Part shown: in pieces, positions 51,851 through 61,039 of the stretch
Numbering within the stretch: the first letter of the stretch is position 1
Layout of the letters: each line of letters opens with the position of its first letter
Assembly (NCBI RefSeq): GCF_000496075.1
Contig: NZ_AWXZ01000018.1
Span: forward strand, 86,498 to 150,497
Direction of reading: 5' to 3'
Source: Lutibaculum baratangense AMV1
Lineage (GTDB): Bacteria > Pseudomonadota > Alphaproteobacteria > Rhizobiales > Tepidamorphaceae
Length of the DNA: 64,000 nt
Position numbers and translations under genes: made by a program
Notes under the pieces: generated by a model
Databases searched by the model: none
The model's input: the letters and a program-made list of their open reading frames with translations, nothing else
Told to the model about the DNA's origin: nothing

Positions 51851-54800
51851 ATGTCCCATTTCCTCGACCGGCTGACCTTCTTCGAGAAGGACGTCGACAC
51901 CTTTTCCGACGGGCACGGCATCGTCACGAACGAGGACCGTTCCTGGGAGGACGGCTACCGCTCTCGCTGGAGCCACGACAAGATCGTCCGCTCGACGCAC
52001 GGCGTGAACTGCACGGGCTCGTGCTCCTGGAAGATCTACGTCAAGGGCGGCATCGTCACCTGGGAGACGCAGCAGACGGACTATCCGCGGACGCGGCCCG
52101 ACCTGCCGAACCACGAGCCGCGCGGCTGCGCGCGCGGCGCGAGCTACAGCTGGTACCTCTATTCCGGCGCGCGGGTGAAGTACCCGATGATCCGCGGACG
52201 GCTCCTGAAGCTGTGGCGCGAGGCGCGGGTGCTGCGCACCCCCGTCGCCGCCTGGGCCTCGATCGTCGAGGACAAGGAGAAGCGCGACGCCTACACCTCG
52301 ATCCGCGGCCATGGCGGCTTCGTCCGCTCGACCTGGGACGAGGTCAACGAGATCATCGCCGCGGCGAACGCCTACACCGCGAAGACCTATGGGCCCGACC
52401 GCGTCATCGGCTTCTCGCCGATCCCGGCCATGTCGATGGTCTCCTACGCGGCCGGCTCGCGCTACCTGTCGCTGCTCGGCGGCGTGTGCATGTCGTTCTA
52501 CGACTGGTACTGCGACCTGCCGCCGGCCTCTCCCCAGACCTGGGGCGAGCAGACCGACGTGCCGGAATCGGCCGACTGGTACAATGCCGGCTTCCTGATG
52601 GTCTGGGGCTCGAACGTGCCGCAGACGCGCACGCCCGACGCGCACTTCTACACGGAGGTCCGCTACAAGGGCACGAAGTCCGTCGTCGTCAGCCCCGACT
52701 ACGCCGAGGCGACGAAATTCGCCGACCTCTGGCTCGCGCCGAAGCAGGGGACCGACGCCGCCCTCGCGCTCGCCATGGGCCACGTCATCCTGCGCGAGTA
52801 TCACCTCGACCGGCAGGCGGCCTATTTCGAGGACTACGCCCGCCGCTACTCCGACATGCCGATGCTCGTCCGGCTCGTCGAGAAGGACGGCCGCTACGTG
52901 GCCGACCGGCTGCTGCGCGCCGACGAGATGCCGGACGCCCTCGGCGAGACGAACAACCCGGAGTGGAAGACCGTCGCGATCGACGAGACCACGGGCGCGT
53001 TCGTCGCGCCGCGCGGCTCGGTCGGCTATCGCTGGGGCGAACAGGGCAAGTGGAGCCTCGAGCAGAAGGACGGCGCCGGCAACGACGTCGACCTCAAGCT
53101 CTCCCTGATCGAGGAGCCCGAGGAGGTCGTCTCCGTCGGCTTCCCCTATTTCGGCGGCCGCGCGACCGAGCACTTCGTGAAGACCGAGCACGCCGAGGTG
53201 ATCGACCGCAACGTGCCGGCGAAGCGCGTGCAGCTGAAGGACGGCGAGGCGCTGGTCGCCACCGTGTTCGACCTCTTCTGCGCGAATTACGGCCTCGACC
53301 GGGGCCTCGGCGGCGACAACGTCGCGACGTCCTACGACGACGACGTGCCGTTCACGCCGGCCTGGGCCGAGAAGATCACCGGCGTCCGCCGTGGCGACAT
53401 CATCGCCACTGCGCGCGAGTTCGCCACGAACGCCGAGAAGACGAACGGGCGCTCGATGGTGATCCTCGGCGCCGGCCTGAACCACTGGTACCACATGGAC
53501 ATGAACTACAGGGGGATCATCAACCTCCTGATCATGTGCGGCTGCATCGGGCAGTCGGGCGGCGGCTGGTCGCACTATGTGGGCCAGGAGAAGCTCAGGC
53601 CGCAGACCGGCTGGCAGCCGCTCGCCTTCGCGCTCGACTGGGGCCGCCCGCCGCGGCACCAGAACTCGACCTCGTTCTGGTACGCCCACACCGACCAGTG
53701 GCGCTACGAGCAGGTGGGCGTCGACGAGATCCTGTCGCCGACCGCGCCTCCGGGGGACTGGTCGGGCTCGATGATCGACTACAACGTGCGCGCCGAGCGC
53801 ATGGGGTGGCTTCCTTCGGCGCCGCAGCTGAAGGAGAACCCGCTGACGATCGCCGGCAAGGCGAAGGAGGCGGGGCTCGAGCCGAAGGACTACGTCGCGA
53901 AGGCCCTGAAATCGGGCGAGCTTCAGATGTCGTGCCACGACCCGGACGACCCGGCGAACTGGCCGCGCAACCTGTTCGTCTGGCGCTCGAACCTGCTGGG
54001 GTCGTCCGGCAAGGGCCACGAGTACTTCCTGAAGCACCTTCTCGGCACCCGCCACGGCGTGCTCGGGAAGGATCTCGGCGCCGAAGGCCAGACGCGGAAC
54101 GCCGAGGTCGTCTGGCACGACAAGGCGCCCGAAGGAAAGCTCGACCTCCTCGTCACGCTCGACTTCCGCATGTCCACGACCTGCGTCTACTCCGACATCG
54201 TGCTTCCGACGGCCACCTGGTACGAGAAGAACGACCTCAACACCTCCGACATGCATCCCTTCATCCACCCGCTCTCGGCGGCGACCGACCCGGCGTGGGA
54301 GGCCCGCTCGGACTGGGAGATCTACAAGGGGATCGCGAAGCGCTTCTCCGAGATCGCGCCGGAGGTGCTGGGCCGCGAGACCGACGTCGTCCTGACGCCG
54401 ATCCTGCACGACACGCCGGGCGAGATCGCCCAGGCCTACGACGTGAAGGACTGGAAGAAGGGCGAGGTCGAGCCGATCCCCGGCAAGACGATGCCGCAGG
54501 TCGCGGTCGTCGAGCGCGACTACCCGAACCTCTACAGGCGCTTCACCGCGCTCGGGCCGCTCCTCGAGACCGTCGGCAACGGCGGCAAGGGCATCGCCTG
54601 GAACACCGAGGTCGAGGTCGAGCACCTGAAGGAGCTGAACGGTGTCGTGACCGAGGAGGGCCCCACGAAGGGCCTCGCGAGGATCGACACCGACATCGAC
54701 GCGACCGAGGTCATCCTGATGCTTGCGCCGGAGACGAACGGCGAGGTCGCGGTGAAGGCCTGGGAGGCGCTGTCGAAGGCCACGGGCCGCGAGCACGCCC

Positions 54801-55585
54801 ATCTCGCTTTGCCGAAGGAGGACGAGAAGATCCGCTTCCGCGACGTCCAGGCCCAGCCGAGGAAGATCATCTCCTCGCCGACCTGGTCGGGCATCGAGTC
54901 CGAGAAGGTCTGCTACAACGCCGGCTACACGAACGTCCACGAGCTCATTCCGTGGCGCACGCTGACCGGCCGCCAGCAGCTCTACCAGGACCATCTGTGG
55001 ATGCGGGCCTTCGGCGAGACCTTCGTCACCTGGAAGCCGCCGGTCGACCTGAAGACGATCGCCGGCATCAAGGGGCGGGTGCCGAACGGCCATGGCGAGG
55101 TGGTGCTGAACTTCATCACGCCGCACCAGAAGTGGGGCATCCACTCGACCTACTCGGACAACCTGATGATGCTCACGCTCAACCGCGGCGGACCCGTCGT
55201 GTGGCTGAGCGAGACGGACGCGAAGGCGGCCGGCATCCTCGATAACGACTGGGTCGAGGTCTACAACCAGAATGGCGCCCTGACGGCCCGCGCGGTCGTC
55301 TCCCAGCGCGTCAACCCGGGCATGGTCATGATGTACCACGCCCAGGAGAAGATCGTGAACACGCCGGGATCCGAGATCACCGGCCTGCGCGGCGGCATCC
55401 ACAACTCGGTGACCCGCGCCACCCTCAAGCCCACCCACATGATCGGCGGCTACGCCCAGCAGTCCTACGGCTTTAACTACTACGGCACGGTCGGCTCGAA
55501 CCGGGACGAGTTCGTGATCGTCAGGAAGATGGAGAACGTCGACTGGCTGGAAGGCCCGCTCGAGCCCCAGGAGGCCGCAGAATGA
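51851..55585 (+). CDS. narG: Respiratory nitrate reductase alpha subunit
   Basis: Molybdopterin (bis-MGD) enzyme of 1244 residues, the usual NarG length. The FS0 cluster ligands are His50, Cys54, Cys58 and Cys93, which match E. coli His49/Cys53/Cys57/Cys92. The molybdenum ligand Asp222 lies in WYCDLPPASP. It reduces nitrate to nitrite at the cytoplasmic face. There is no Tat signal. The start ATG 51851 follows AAGGAGGA. narH overlaps its stop by 4 bases (ATGA). Confidence 0.97.
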   Translation: MSHFLDRLTFFEKDVDTFSDGHGIVTNEDRSWEDGYRSRWSHDKIVRSTHGVNCTGSCSWKIYVKGGIVTWETQQTDYPRTRPDLPNHEPRGCARGASYSWYLYSGARVKYPMIRGRLLKLWREARVLRTPVAAWASIVEDKEKRDAYTSIRGHGGFVRSTWDEVNEIIAAANAYTAKTYGPDRVIGFSPIPAMSMVSYAAGSRYLSLLGGVCMSFYDWYCDLPPASPQTWGEQTDVPESADWYNAGFLMVWGSNVPQTRTPDAHFYTEVRYKGTKSVVVSPDYAEATKFADLWLAPKQGTDAALALAMGHVILREYHLDRQAAYFEDYARRYSDMPMLVRLVEKDGRYVADRLLRADEMPDALGETNNPEWKTVAIDETTGAFVAPRGSVGYRWGEQGKWSLEQKDGAGNDVDLKLSLIEEPEEVVSVGFPYFGGRATEHFVKTEHAEVIDRNVPAKRVQLKDGEALVATVFDLFCANYGLDRGLGGDNVATSYDDDVPFTPAWAEKITGVRRGDIIATAREFATNAEKTNGRSMVILGAGLNHWYHMDMNYRGIINLLIMCGCIGQSGGGWSHYVGQEKLRPQTGWQPLAFALDWGRPPRHQNSTSFWYAHTDQWRYEQVGVDEILSPTAPPGDWSGSMIDYNVRAERMGWLPSAPQLKENPLTIAGKAKEAGLEPKDYVAKALKSGELQMSCHDPDDPANWPRNLFVWRSNLLGSSGKGHEYFLKHLLGTRHGVLGKDLGAEGQTRNAEVVWHDKAPEGKLDLLVTLDFRMSTTCVYSDIVLPTATWYEKNDLNTSDMHPFIHPLSAATDPAWEARSDWEIYKGIAKRFSEIAPEVLGRETDVVLTPILHDTPGEIAQAYDVKDWKKGEVEPIPGKTMPQVAVVERDYPNLYRRFTALGPLLETVGNGGKGIAWNTEVEVEHLKELNGVVTEEGPTKGLARIDTDIDATEVILMLAPETNGEVAVKAWEALSKATGREHAHLALPKEDEKIRFRDVQAQPRKIISSPTWSGIESEKVCYNAGYTNVHELIPWRTLTGRQQLYQDHLWMRAFGETFVTWKPPVDLKTIAGIKGRVPNGHGEVVLNFITPHQKWGIHSTYSDNLMMLTLNRGGPVVWLSETDAKAAGILDNDWVEVYNQNGALTARAVVSQRVNPGMVMMYHAQEKIVNTPGSEITGLRGGIHNSVTRATLKPTHMIGGYAQQSYGFNYYGTVGSNRDEFVIVRKMENVDWLEGPLEPQEAAE

Positions 55586-57108
55586 AGATCCGCGCGCAGA
55601 TCGCGATGGTGCTGAACCTCGACAAGTGCATCGGGTGTCACACCTGCTCGGTGACGTGCAAGAACGTCTGGACGAACCGGGAAGGCGTCGAATACGCCTG
55701 GTTCAACAACGTCGAGACGAAGCCCGGCATCGGCTATCCCAAGGAGTGGGAGAACCAGAAGAAATGGAATGGCGGCTGGACCCGCCGCAAGGACGGCAGG
55801 ATCGAGCCGCGGATGGGCGCGAAGTGGCGCATCCTTTCGAAGATCTTCGCCAATCCCGACCTGCCGGAGATCGACGACTACTACGAACCCTTCACCTTCG
55901 ACTACGAGCACCTGCACACGGCGAAGGAGAGCCAGGCCTCTCCGACGGCGCGGCCGCGCTCGCTCGTCACCGGCGAGCGGATGGAGAAGATCGAGTGGGG
56001 CCCGAACTGGGAAGAGATCCTTGGCGGCGAGTTCGAGAAGCGCTCGAAGGACGTGAACTTCGAGGGTGTCCAGAAGGACATCTACGGGCAGTTCGAAAAC
56101 ACCTTCATGATGTACCTGCCGAGGCTGTGCGAGCACTGCCTCAATCCGACCTGCGCGGCGGCCTGCCCCTCCGGGGCGATCTACAAGCGCGAGGAGGACG
56201 GCATCGTCCTGATCGACCAGGACAAGTGCCGCGGCTGGCGCATGTGCGTCTCGGGCTGCCCGTACAAGAAGGTCTATTACAACTGGTCCTCGGGCAAATC
56301 GGAGAAGTGCATCATGTGCTTCCCGCGCATCGAGGCCGGCATGCCGACCGTGTGCGCGGAGACCTGCGTCGGCCGCATCCGGTATCTCGGCGTCATCCTC
56401 TATGACGCCGACGGCATCGAGGCGGCGGCGAGCGCGCCCGACGAGGAAAGCCTCTACGAGGAGCAGCTGAAGCTCTTCCTCGATCCGAGCGACCCCAAGG
56501 TCATCGAGCAGGCGCGCGCCGACGGCGTGCCGGAGCAGTGGCTCGAGGCCGCGAGGCGCTCGCCGGTCTACAAGATGGCGATCGACTGGAAGATCGCTTT
56601 CCCGTTGCATCCGGAATACCGGACGCTGCCGATGGTCTGGTACGTGCCGCCGCTCTCGCCGATCCAGTCGGCCGCGGCGTCGGGGCAGATCGGCATGGAA
56701 GGCGAGATGCCCGACGTGAAGTCGCTGCGCATCCCGGTGAAGTACCTCGCGAACCTCTTGACGGCAGGCAACGAGGAGCCGGTGGTTCTCGGCCTCGAGC
56801 GCATGCTCGCGATGCGCGCCTACATGCGGGCGAAGACGGTCGACGGCGTCATCGACGAGGGGCTGGCTGAGAAGGTCGGCCTGACCGGCGCCGAGATCGA
56901 GGAGATGTACCGCTACCTCGCCATCGCCAACTACGAGGACCGCTTCGTCATCCCGACGACGAAGCGCGAGGTCGGCGAGGATACCTACGACCTCAGAGGC
57001 TCCTGCGGCTTCTCCTTCGGCAACGGCTGCTCGGGCGGCGACAGCGAGACGAACCTCTTCGCCACGAAGAAGAAGGCTCGTGCCAGGAACCCGATGGAGG
57101 TCGCGTGA
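55582..57108 (+). CDS. narH: Respiratory nitrate reductase beta subunit
   Basis: Iron-sulfur protein of 508 residues carrying four clusters. The first ligand group is C16, C19, C22 and C26 (CIGCHTCSVTC). Later groups lie in LCEHCLNPTCAAACPSG, CRGWRMCVSGCPYKK, where Trp replaces a Cys as in the [3Fe-4S] site, and KCIMCFPRIEAGMPTVCAETC. It passes electrons from NarI hemes to NarG. It is translationally coupled to narG and narJ. Confidence 0.97.
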   Translation: MKIRAQIAMVLNLDKCIGCHTCSVTCKNVWTNREGVEYAWFNNVETKPGIGYPKEWENQKKWNGGWTRRKDGRIEPRMGAKWRILSKIFANPDLPEIDDYYEPFTFDYEHLHTAKESQASPTARPRSLVTGERMEKIEWGPNWEEILGGEFEKRSKDVNFEGVQKDIYGQFENTFMMYLPRLCEHCLNPTCAAACPSGAIYKREEDGIVLIDQDKCRGWRMCVSGCPYKKVYYNWSSGKSEKCIMCFPRIEAGMPTVCAETCVGRIRYLGVILYDADGIEAAASAPDEESLYEEQLKLFLDPSDPKVIEQARADGVPEQWLEAARRSPVYKMAIDWKIAFPLHPEYRTLPMVWYVPPLSPIQSAAASGQIGMEGEMPDVKSLRIPVKYLANLLTAGNEEPVVLGLERMLAMRAYMRAKTVDGVIDEGLAEKVGLTGAEIEEMYRYLAIANYEDRFVIPTTKREVGEDTYDLRGSCGFSFGNGCSGGDSETNLFATKKKARARNPMEVA

Positions 57109-57854
57109 TGGCCATGACGTTCAAGGCGCTGTCGGCGCTGCTCAGCTACCCGACGGAGGACCTGCAGGCGGCATTGCCCCGGATCCGGGAGGTTCTCCGC
57201 GAGGAGGGCCTCCTCGGCCGGCGCGAGCGCCGGGCCCTCGAGGTTCTGATCTCGGAGCTCGAGACGGCCGACCTCTATGACGCGCAGGAGCGCTACTGCC
57301 TCCTGTTCGACCGGTCCCGGTCGCTGTCGCTGCACCTCTTCGAGCACGTGCACGGCGAGAGCCGCGACCGCGGGCAGGCCATGGTCGACCTTCTCCGGCA
57401 CTACGAAGAGCACGGCTTCCGGGTGACGGCGAAGGAGCTGCCGGATTTCGTGCCGCTGTTCCTGGAGTTCCTGTCGCTTCTGCCGGAGGCCGAGGCGCGG
57501 GCGCTGCTCGCGGAGCCGGCCGAGATCCTCGGCGGTCTGGAGGAGCGTCTCGCGAAGCGTCGCTCGCCCTATGCCGCGGTCTTCAAGGCACTGGCGTCGA
57601 TCGCGAGGCTTCCCGTCTCCGGCGGTCGGCGCGAGCTTGCCGCCTGCGGTGCGGACGAGGTCGCCTGGGCGGACGAGGCCGACGTGGCCTGGGTCGAGGA
57701 TCCGCAGGATCTGAAGGCCCTCGATGCCGAATGGGAGGAGACCTCGGTCACCTTCGGTCCCGGCGAGGCCGGCGGCGACGCCTGCAGCCGCGACCGCCTG
57801 ATGACCCGCCTGCGCGCTGCCGCGCGCAGCGTCGTGCAACCCCGCGCCGAATGA
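57108..57854 (+). CDS. narJ: Nitrate reductase assembly chaperone NarJ
   Basis: Helical protein of 248 residues. It has FKALSALLSYPTEDL at the start, ERYCLLFDRSRSLSLHLFEHVHGESRDRGQAMVDL and LPDFVPLFLEFLSLLP, all hallmark NarJ/TorD-type segments. It binds apo-NarGH and helps insert the molybdenum cofactor and FS0. GGAGG at 57096-57100 points to ATG 57108, whose first base is the last base of the narH stop. Confidence 0.92.
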   Translation: MAMTFKALSALLSYPTEDLQAALPRIREVLREEGLLGRRERRALEVLISELETADLYDAQERYCLLFDRSRSLSLHLFEHVHGESRDRGQAMVDLLRHYEEHGFRVTAKELPDFVPLFLEFLSLLPEAEARALLAEPAEILGGLEERLAKRRSPYAAVFKALASIARLPVSGGRRELAACGADEVAWADEADVAWVEDPQDLKALDAEWEETSVTFGPGEAGGDACSRDRLMTRLRAAARSVVQPRAE

Positions 57855-57865
57855 TGGAGGGCGCC

Positions 57866-58651
57866 ATGGCTCAGTACATCAACTCCGCCGTCTTCGGCTG
57901 GTACCCCTATCTCTGCCTGACCGTCTTCCTGCTCGGCAGCCTGATCCGCTTCGACCGGGAGCAGTATTCCTGGAAGACCGGCTCGAGCCAGCTCCTGCGC
58001 CGCAAGCAGCTGATGTGGGGCTCGAACCTCTTTCACGTCGGCATCCTGGTGATCTTCCTCGGTCACGCGGCCGGTCTCCTCACGCCGATCGGGGTCTTCG
58101 ACTTCGTCGGCATCGGCCACGGCTTCAAGCAGGGGATGGCGATCGTGATCGGCGGCGTCGCGGGCGTCGTGTGCTTCGTCGGGATCTCGCTCCTCGCCCA
58201 CCGGCGTCTGTTCGACCCGCGCATCCGCGCGACGTCGAGCTTCGGCGACACGGCGATCCTGCTCATTCTCTGGGTGCAACTCGTGCTCGGCCTGATGACG
58301 ATCTTCGTGTCGCTGAACCACATGGACGGCCGCGAGATGGTGAAGTTCATGTCCTGGGCGCAGGGCATCGTCACCTTCCAGCCGCAGGCCGCCGCCTTCG
58401 TCGCGGACGTCAACCCGATCTTCAAGGCGCACCTCTTCCTCGGCATGACGATCTTCCTCGTCTTCCCGTTCACGAGGCTCGTCCACGCCTGGAGCGTGCC
58501 GGTCTGGTATCTCGGGCGGCAGGGCTTCCAGGTCGTGCGCACGAAACGCCCGCTCGGGAAGACAGTCCGGCGCCCGGCAGTGGCGGGGTCCCGCCCGGTC
58601 ACCGCGCCGGCGGCGCGCCCGACCCGTCCCGCGGCCGTGCCGGCGGAGTGA
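57866..58651 (+). CDS. narI: Nitrate reductase gamma subunit (cytochrome b)
   Basis: Membrane protein of 261 residues with five helices. Heme b ligands are the His residues in NLFHVGILVIFLGHAAG near residue 60 and in IFKAHLFLGM and FTRLVHAWSVP near the C-terminus. It oxidises quinol at the periplasmic side and sends electrons to NarH. GGAGG at 57856-57860 selects ATG 57866 over the ATGs at 57851 and 57854. The last 35 residues are a Pro/Ala/Arg-rich tail beyond the usual end. Confidence 0.94.
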   Translation: MAQYINSAVFGWYPYLCLTVFLLGSLIRFDREQYSWKTGSSQLLRRKQLMWGSNLFHVGILVIFLGHAAGLLTPIGVFDFVGIGHGFKQGMAIVIGGVAGVVCFVGISLLAHRRLFDPRIRATSSFGDTAILLILWVQLVLGLMTIFVSLNHMDGREMVKFMSWAQGIVTFQPQAAAFVADVNPIFKAHLFLGMTIFLVFPFTRLVHAWSVPVWYLGRQGFQVVRTKRPLGKTVRRPAVAGSRPVTAPAARPTRPAAVPAE

Positions 58652-58656
58652 GCGCC

Positions 58657-59493
58657 ATGGAGATCGTCGGCCTTCACACCCGCCCCGCCGCCAAGGGGCC
58701 GCTCCCGGTGCGCGTCAACGGCGTCGAGATCTCGCGGGCGGCCATCGCCCGGGAGATCCAGAACCACCCGGCGGAGGACGCGGCCACGGCCGCCCGGGAG
58801 ACCGCGCGGGCCCTCGTCGTCCGCGAGCTCCTCCTGCAGGAAGCGACAAGGCTCGGCATCGAGGCGGATCCGATGACCGACGCCGACGACCGGCGCGAGA
58901 CCGAGGAGGAGGCCCTGATCCGCCGGCTCCTCGACGAGGAGGTGAAGACCCCTCGCGCCGACCAGGACGCCTGCCGCCGCTTCTACGAGGCGAACCTGAA
59001 GCGCTTCCGCTCGGAGGATCTCTACGAGGCGGCGCACATCCTTTTCGCGGCGCGGGCCGACGACCCGGACGCCCACGCCTCGGCGGTCGCGCAGGCGATG
59101 GCGGCGATCCGCTCGCTGCGCGAGAAGCGCTCCCGCTTCGCCGGGATGGCGGAAGCGCTCTCGGCCTGCCCGTCGGGCAAGGTCGGCGGGAGCCTGGGCC
59201 AGCTCACGGCCGGGCAGGTGACGCCGGAGTTCGCCGACGCGCTTTCGCGGATGCAGCCGGGCGAGATCAGCGCCGCGCCCGTGACGACCCGCTACGGCGC
59301 CCACGTCATCCGGCTCGACCGCAGGATCGAGGGTCGCACGCTGCCGTTCGAGGTGGTGGAGGACAGGATCGCCGCCTATCTCGAAGACAGCGTTTGGCGC
59401 CGGGCCGTGGCCCAGTACATCCAGATTCTGGCCGGCCGCGCCGCCATCGAGGGCCTGACCCTCGACGCGGCGGCGAGCCCCCTCGTGCAGTGA
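58657..59493 (+). CDS. PpiC/NifM-like peptidyl-prolyl isomerase
   Basis: Protein of 278 residues. A helical SurA-like N-terminal part (REIQNHPAEDAATAARETARALVVRELLLQEA) is followed by a parvulin domain: AAHILFAAR, FAGMAEALSACPSGKVGGSLGQL and SAAPVTTRYGAHVIRLDRR. No signal peptide is visible, so it is cytoplasmic like NifM. It sits directly after narI in the operon (a GTG at 58648 overlaps the narI stop) and probably helps fold NarGHI; such genes are often annotated in nar operons. Confidence 0.85.
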   Translation: MEIVGLHTRPAAKGPLPVRVNGVEISRAAIAREIQNHPAEDAATAARETARALVVRELLLQEATRLGIEADPMTDADDRRETEEEALIRRLLDEEVKTPRADQDACRRFYEANLKRFRSEDLYEAAHILFAARADDPDAHASAVAQAMAAIRSLREKRSRFAGMAEALSACPSGKVGGSLGQLTAGQVTPEFADALSRMQPGEISAAPVTTRYGAHVIRLDRRIEGRTLPFEVVEDRIAAYLEDSVWRRAVAQYIQILAGRAAIEGLTLDAAASPLVQ

Positions 59494-59501
59494 GAGACAT
59501 C

Positions 59502-59777
59502 ATGCTCGGCGACCTGATCGCGCAGCTCAACGACCCGGGCGTGGCGGAGACCACGCTCATCGACTGCGGCGACATCGTGCTCCTGACGCAGGCCCGCAGC
59601 GCGGCCGACCATGCGGGCGTCCCGCTCGGGGACTATGCGGCCGGCGTCGTGCGGCGCTTCATGGACGGTGCCGACGACGACGCCTGGGTGCAACTGATCG
59701 GCGCCATGAACCGGAGCGACGAGCCCGGCCTCGCGGCGATCCGCACGATCCTCAGCCATGCCGTCGCCAGCCACTGA
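59502..59777 (+). CDS. Small conserved-context nar operon protein of unknown function
   Basis: Protein of 91 residues from ATG 59502 (MLGDLIAQLNDPGVAETTLI), or four residues longer from a GTG overlapping the previous stop. It is mostly helical, with VPLGDYAAGVVRRFMDGADDDAWVQLIGAMNRS, and has no signal or membrane segment. No family name is recognised. Its tight packing in the nar operon (8 bases after the isomerase, 20-base overlap with the hemerythrin gene) argues that it acts with nitrate reductase. Confidence 0.65.
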   Translation: MLGDLIAQLNDPGVAETTLIDCGDIVLLTQARSAADHAGVPLGDYAAGVVRRFMDGADDDAWVQLIGAMNRSDEPGLAAIRTILSHAVASH

Positions 59778-60354
59778 GGCGCGTGCGGGCGGACCGCGCC
59801 GGTCGCGGCAGTATCTCGACGCGCTGCCCGTCGGGCTTCTTTCGAAGCCGCTCGCCTACCTGATGGCCGACCATCTGCGACAGCGCGTGCTGTGTCATGT
59901 GCTCGACCGGCTGGCGGAGGAAGACGAAACCGACGCGGGCGCGGCCGCCGACGTCGCGTGGCACCTGCAACACGAGATGCGGCTCCACGTCATCGACGAG
60001 GAGGAGGATCTCTTCCCCCTGCTGCGCCGCCGCGGGCAGGGCGACGAAGTCGTCGGCGAGGTGCTCGGGCGGCTGGCGCTCGATCACGAGCTCGACGCGG
60101 CGATGTCGCGGGAGATCGTCCAGGGTCTCGCCGCCGTGATCGCGGCGCCCGCCGGGGCGGACATGCCGGAGGCCCTGCGCGAGGTGCTCCGGGCCCTCGC
60201 GCGCAATCAGCGCCAGCACGTGGCCCTCGAGAACGCGGTCGTGATTCCGCTCGCCAAGCAGAGGCTGACGCGGGAGGACCTGCGCAACCTGTCGCTGCGC
60301 ATGGCGGCGCGGCGCGGCGTCATGGTGCGGCTGAAGGAGCACGAGCCCGCATGA
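59758..60354 (+). CDS. Hemerythrin HHE-domain protein
   Basis: Four-helix protein of 198 residues with His/Glu pairs of the hemerythrin HHE domain: YLMADHLRQR, HLQHEMRLHVIDEEEDLFPLL, LALDHELDAAM and RQHVALENAVVIPLA. Such di-iron proteins bind oxygen or NO or repair iron-sulfur centres (YtfE type). It is embedded in the nar operon, overlaps the previous gene by 20 bases, and overlaps carbonic anhydrase by 4 bases. A role in NO defence during nitrate respiration is a fair inference. Confidence 0.82.
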   Translation: MPSPATEARAGGPRRSRQYLDALPVGLLSKPLAYLMADHLRQRVLCHVLDRLAEEDETDAGAAADVAWHLQHEMRLHVIDEEEDLFPLLRRRGQGDEVVGEVLGRLALDHELDAAMSREIVQGLAAVIAAPAGADMPEALREVLRALARNQRQHVALENAVVIPLAKQRLTREDLRNLSLRMAARRGVMVRLKEHEPA

Positions 60355-60944
60355 TCTCGGACCTTCTCGCGAGCAACAGGGCGTGGGCGGCCGCGAAGAA
60401 CCGGGACGAGCCGGACTTCTTTCCCCGCCTCGCGCAGCAGCAGGCGCCGGAGGCCCTGTGGATCGGCTGCTCGGACAGCCGCGTGCCGGCGAACGAGATC
60501 GTCGGCCGTGACCCGGGCGAGCTCTTCGTCCACCGCAACGTGGCGAACCTCGCTCTGCCGACCGACCTCAACATGCTGTGCGTCCTCGCCTACGCCGTCG
60601 ACGTCCTGAAGGTGCGCCACGTCATCGTCTGCGGCCACTATGGCTGCGGCGGCGTGATGGCCGCAGCCGACGGCTGCCGGCACGGGCTGCTCGATCACTG
60701 GCTCGAGCCGATCCGCGAGGTTCACCGGGAGAACGAGAGCGCCCTCTCGGCGATCAATAGCGAGGTGGGCCGGGTCAACCATCTCTGCGAGCTGAACGTG
60801 GTGCGCCAGGTGGGCAATGTCGCGCGGACACCCATCGTGAGGGATGCCTGGACGCGCGGACAGCCACTGTCCCTCCACGGCTGGATCTACGGCCTCTCCG
60901 ACGGCCTCGTCCGGGATCTCGGCGTCACCGTCTCGCAGCCCTGA
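60351..60944 (+). CDS. can: Beta-class carbonic anhydrase
   Basis: Protein of 197 residues. Zinc ligands are in WIGCSDSRVP (Cys, Asp-Arg dyad) and VIVCGHYGCGG (His, Cys), which is the beta-class pattern. It interconverts carbon dioxide and bicarbonate in the cytoplasm. Its ATG overlaps the hemerythrin stop (ATGA), so it is the last gene of the nar operon. Carbonic anhydrase in a nar operon is not typical. Confidence 0.92.
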   Translation: MISDLLASNRAWAAAKNRDEPDFFPRLAQQQAPEALWIGCSDSRVPANEIVGRDPGELFVHRNVANLALPTDLNMLCVLAYAVDVLKVRHVIVCGHYGCGGVMAAADGCRHGLLDHWLEPIREVHRENESALSAINSEVGRVNHLCELNVVRQVGNVARTPIVRDAWTRGQPLSLHGWIYGLSDGLVRDLGVTVSQP

Positions 60945-61039
60945 CAGGGCGCTCCGGCACGCCGCGGGGAGTAACGGGGTCGATCTCGCCGCCGGCTTCG
61001 TGCATTGCTTGGTGGTTCCCGCCCGGAAAGGGAGACGCC

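Noticed and set aside
51716..55438. A 1240-codon open frame antisense to narG
   Set aside because: Long antisense frames are common in very GC-rich coding DNA. The translation is low-complexity Arg/Val/Leu/His with no domain, while narG on the plus strand is certain.
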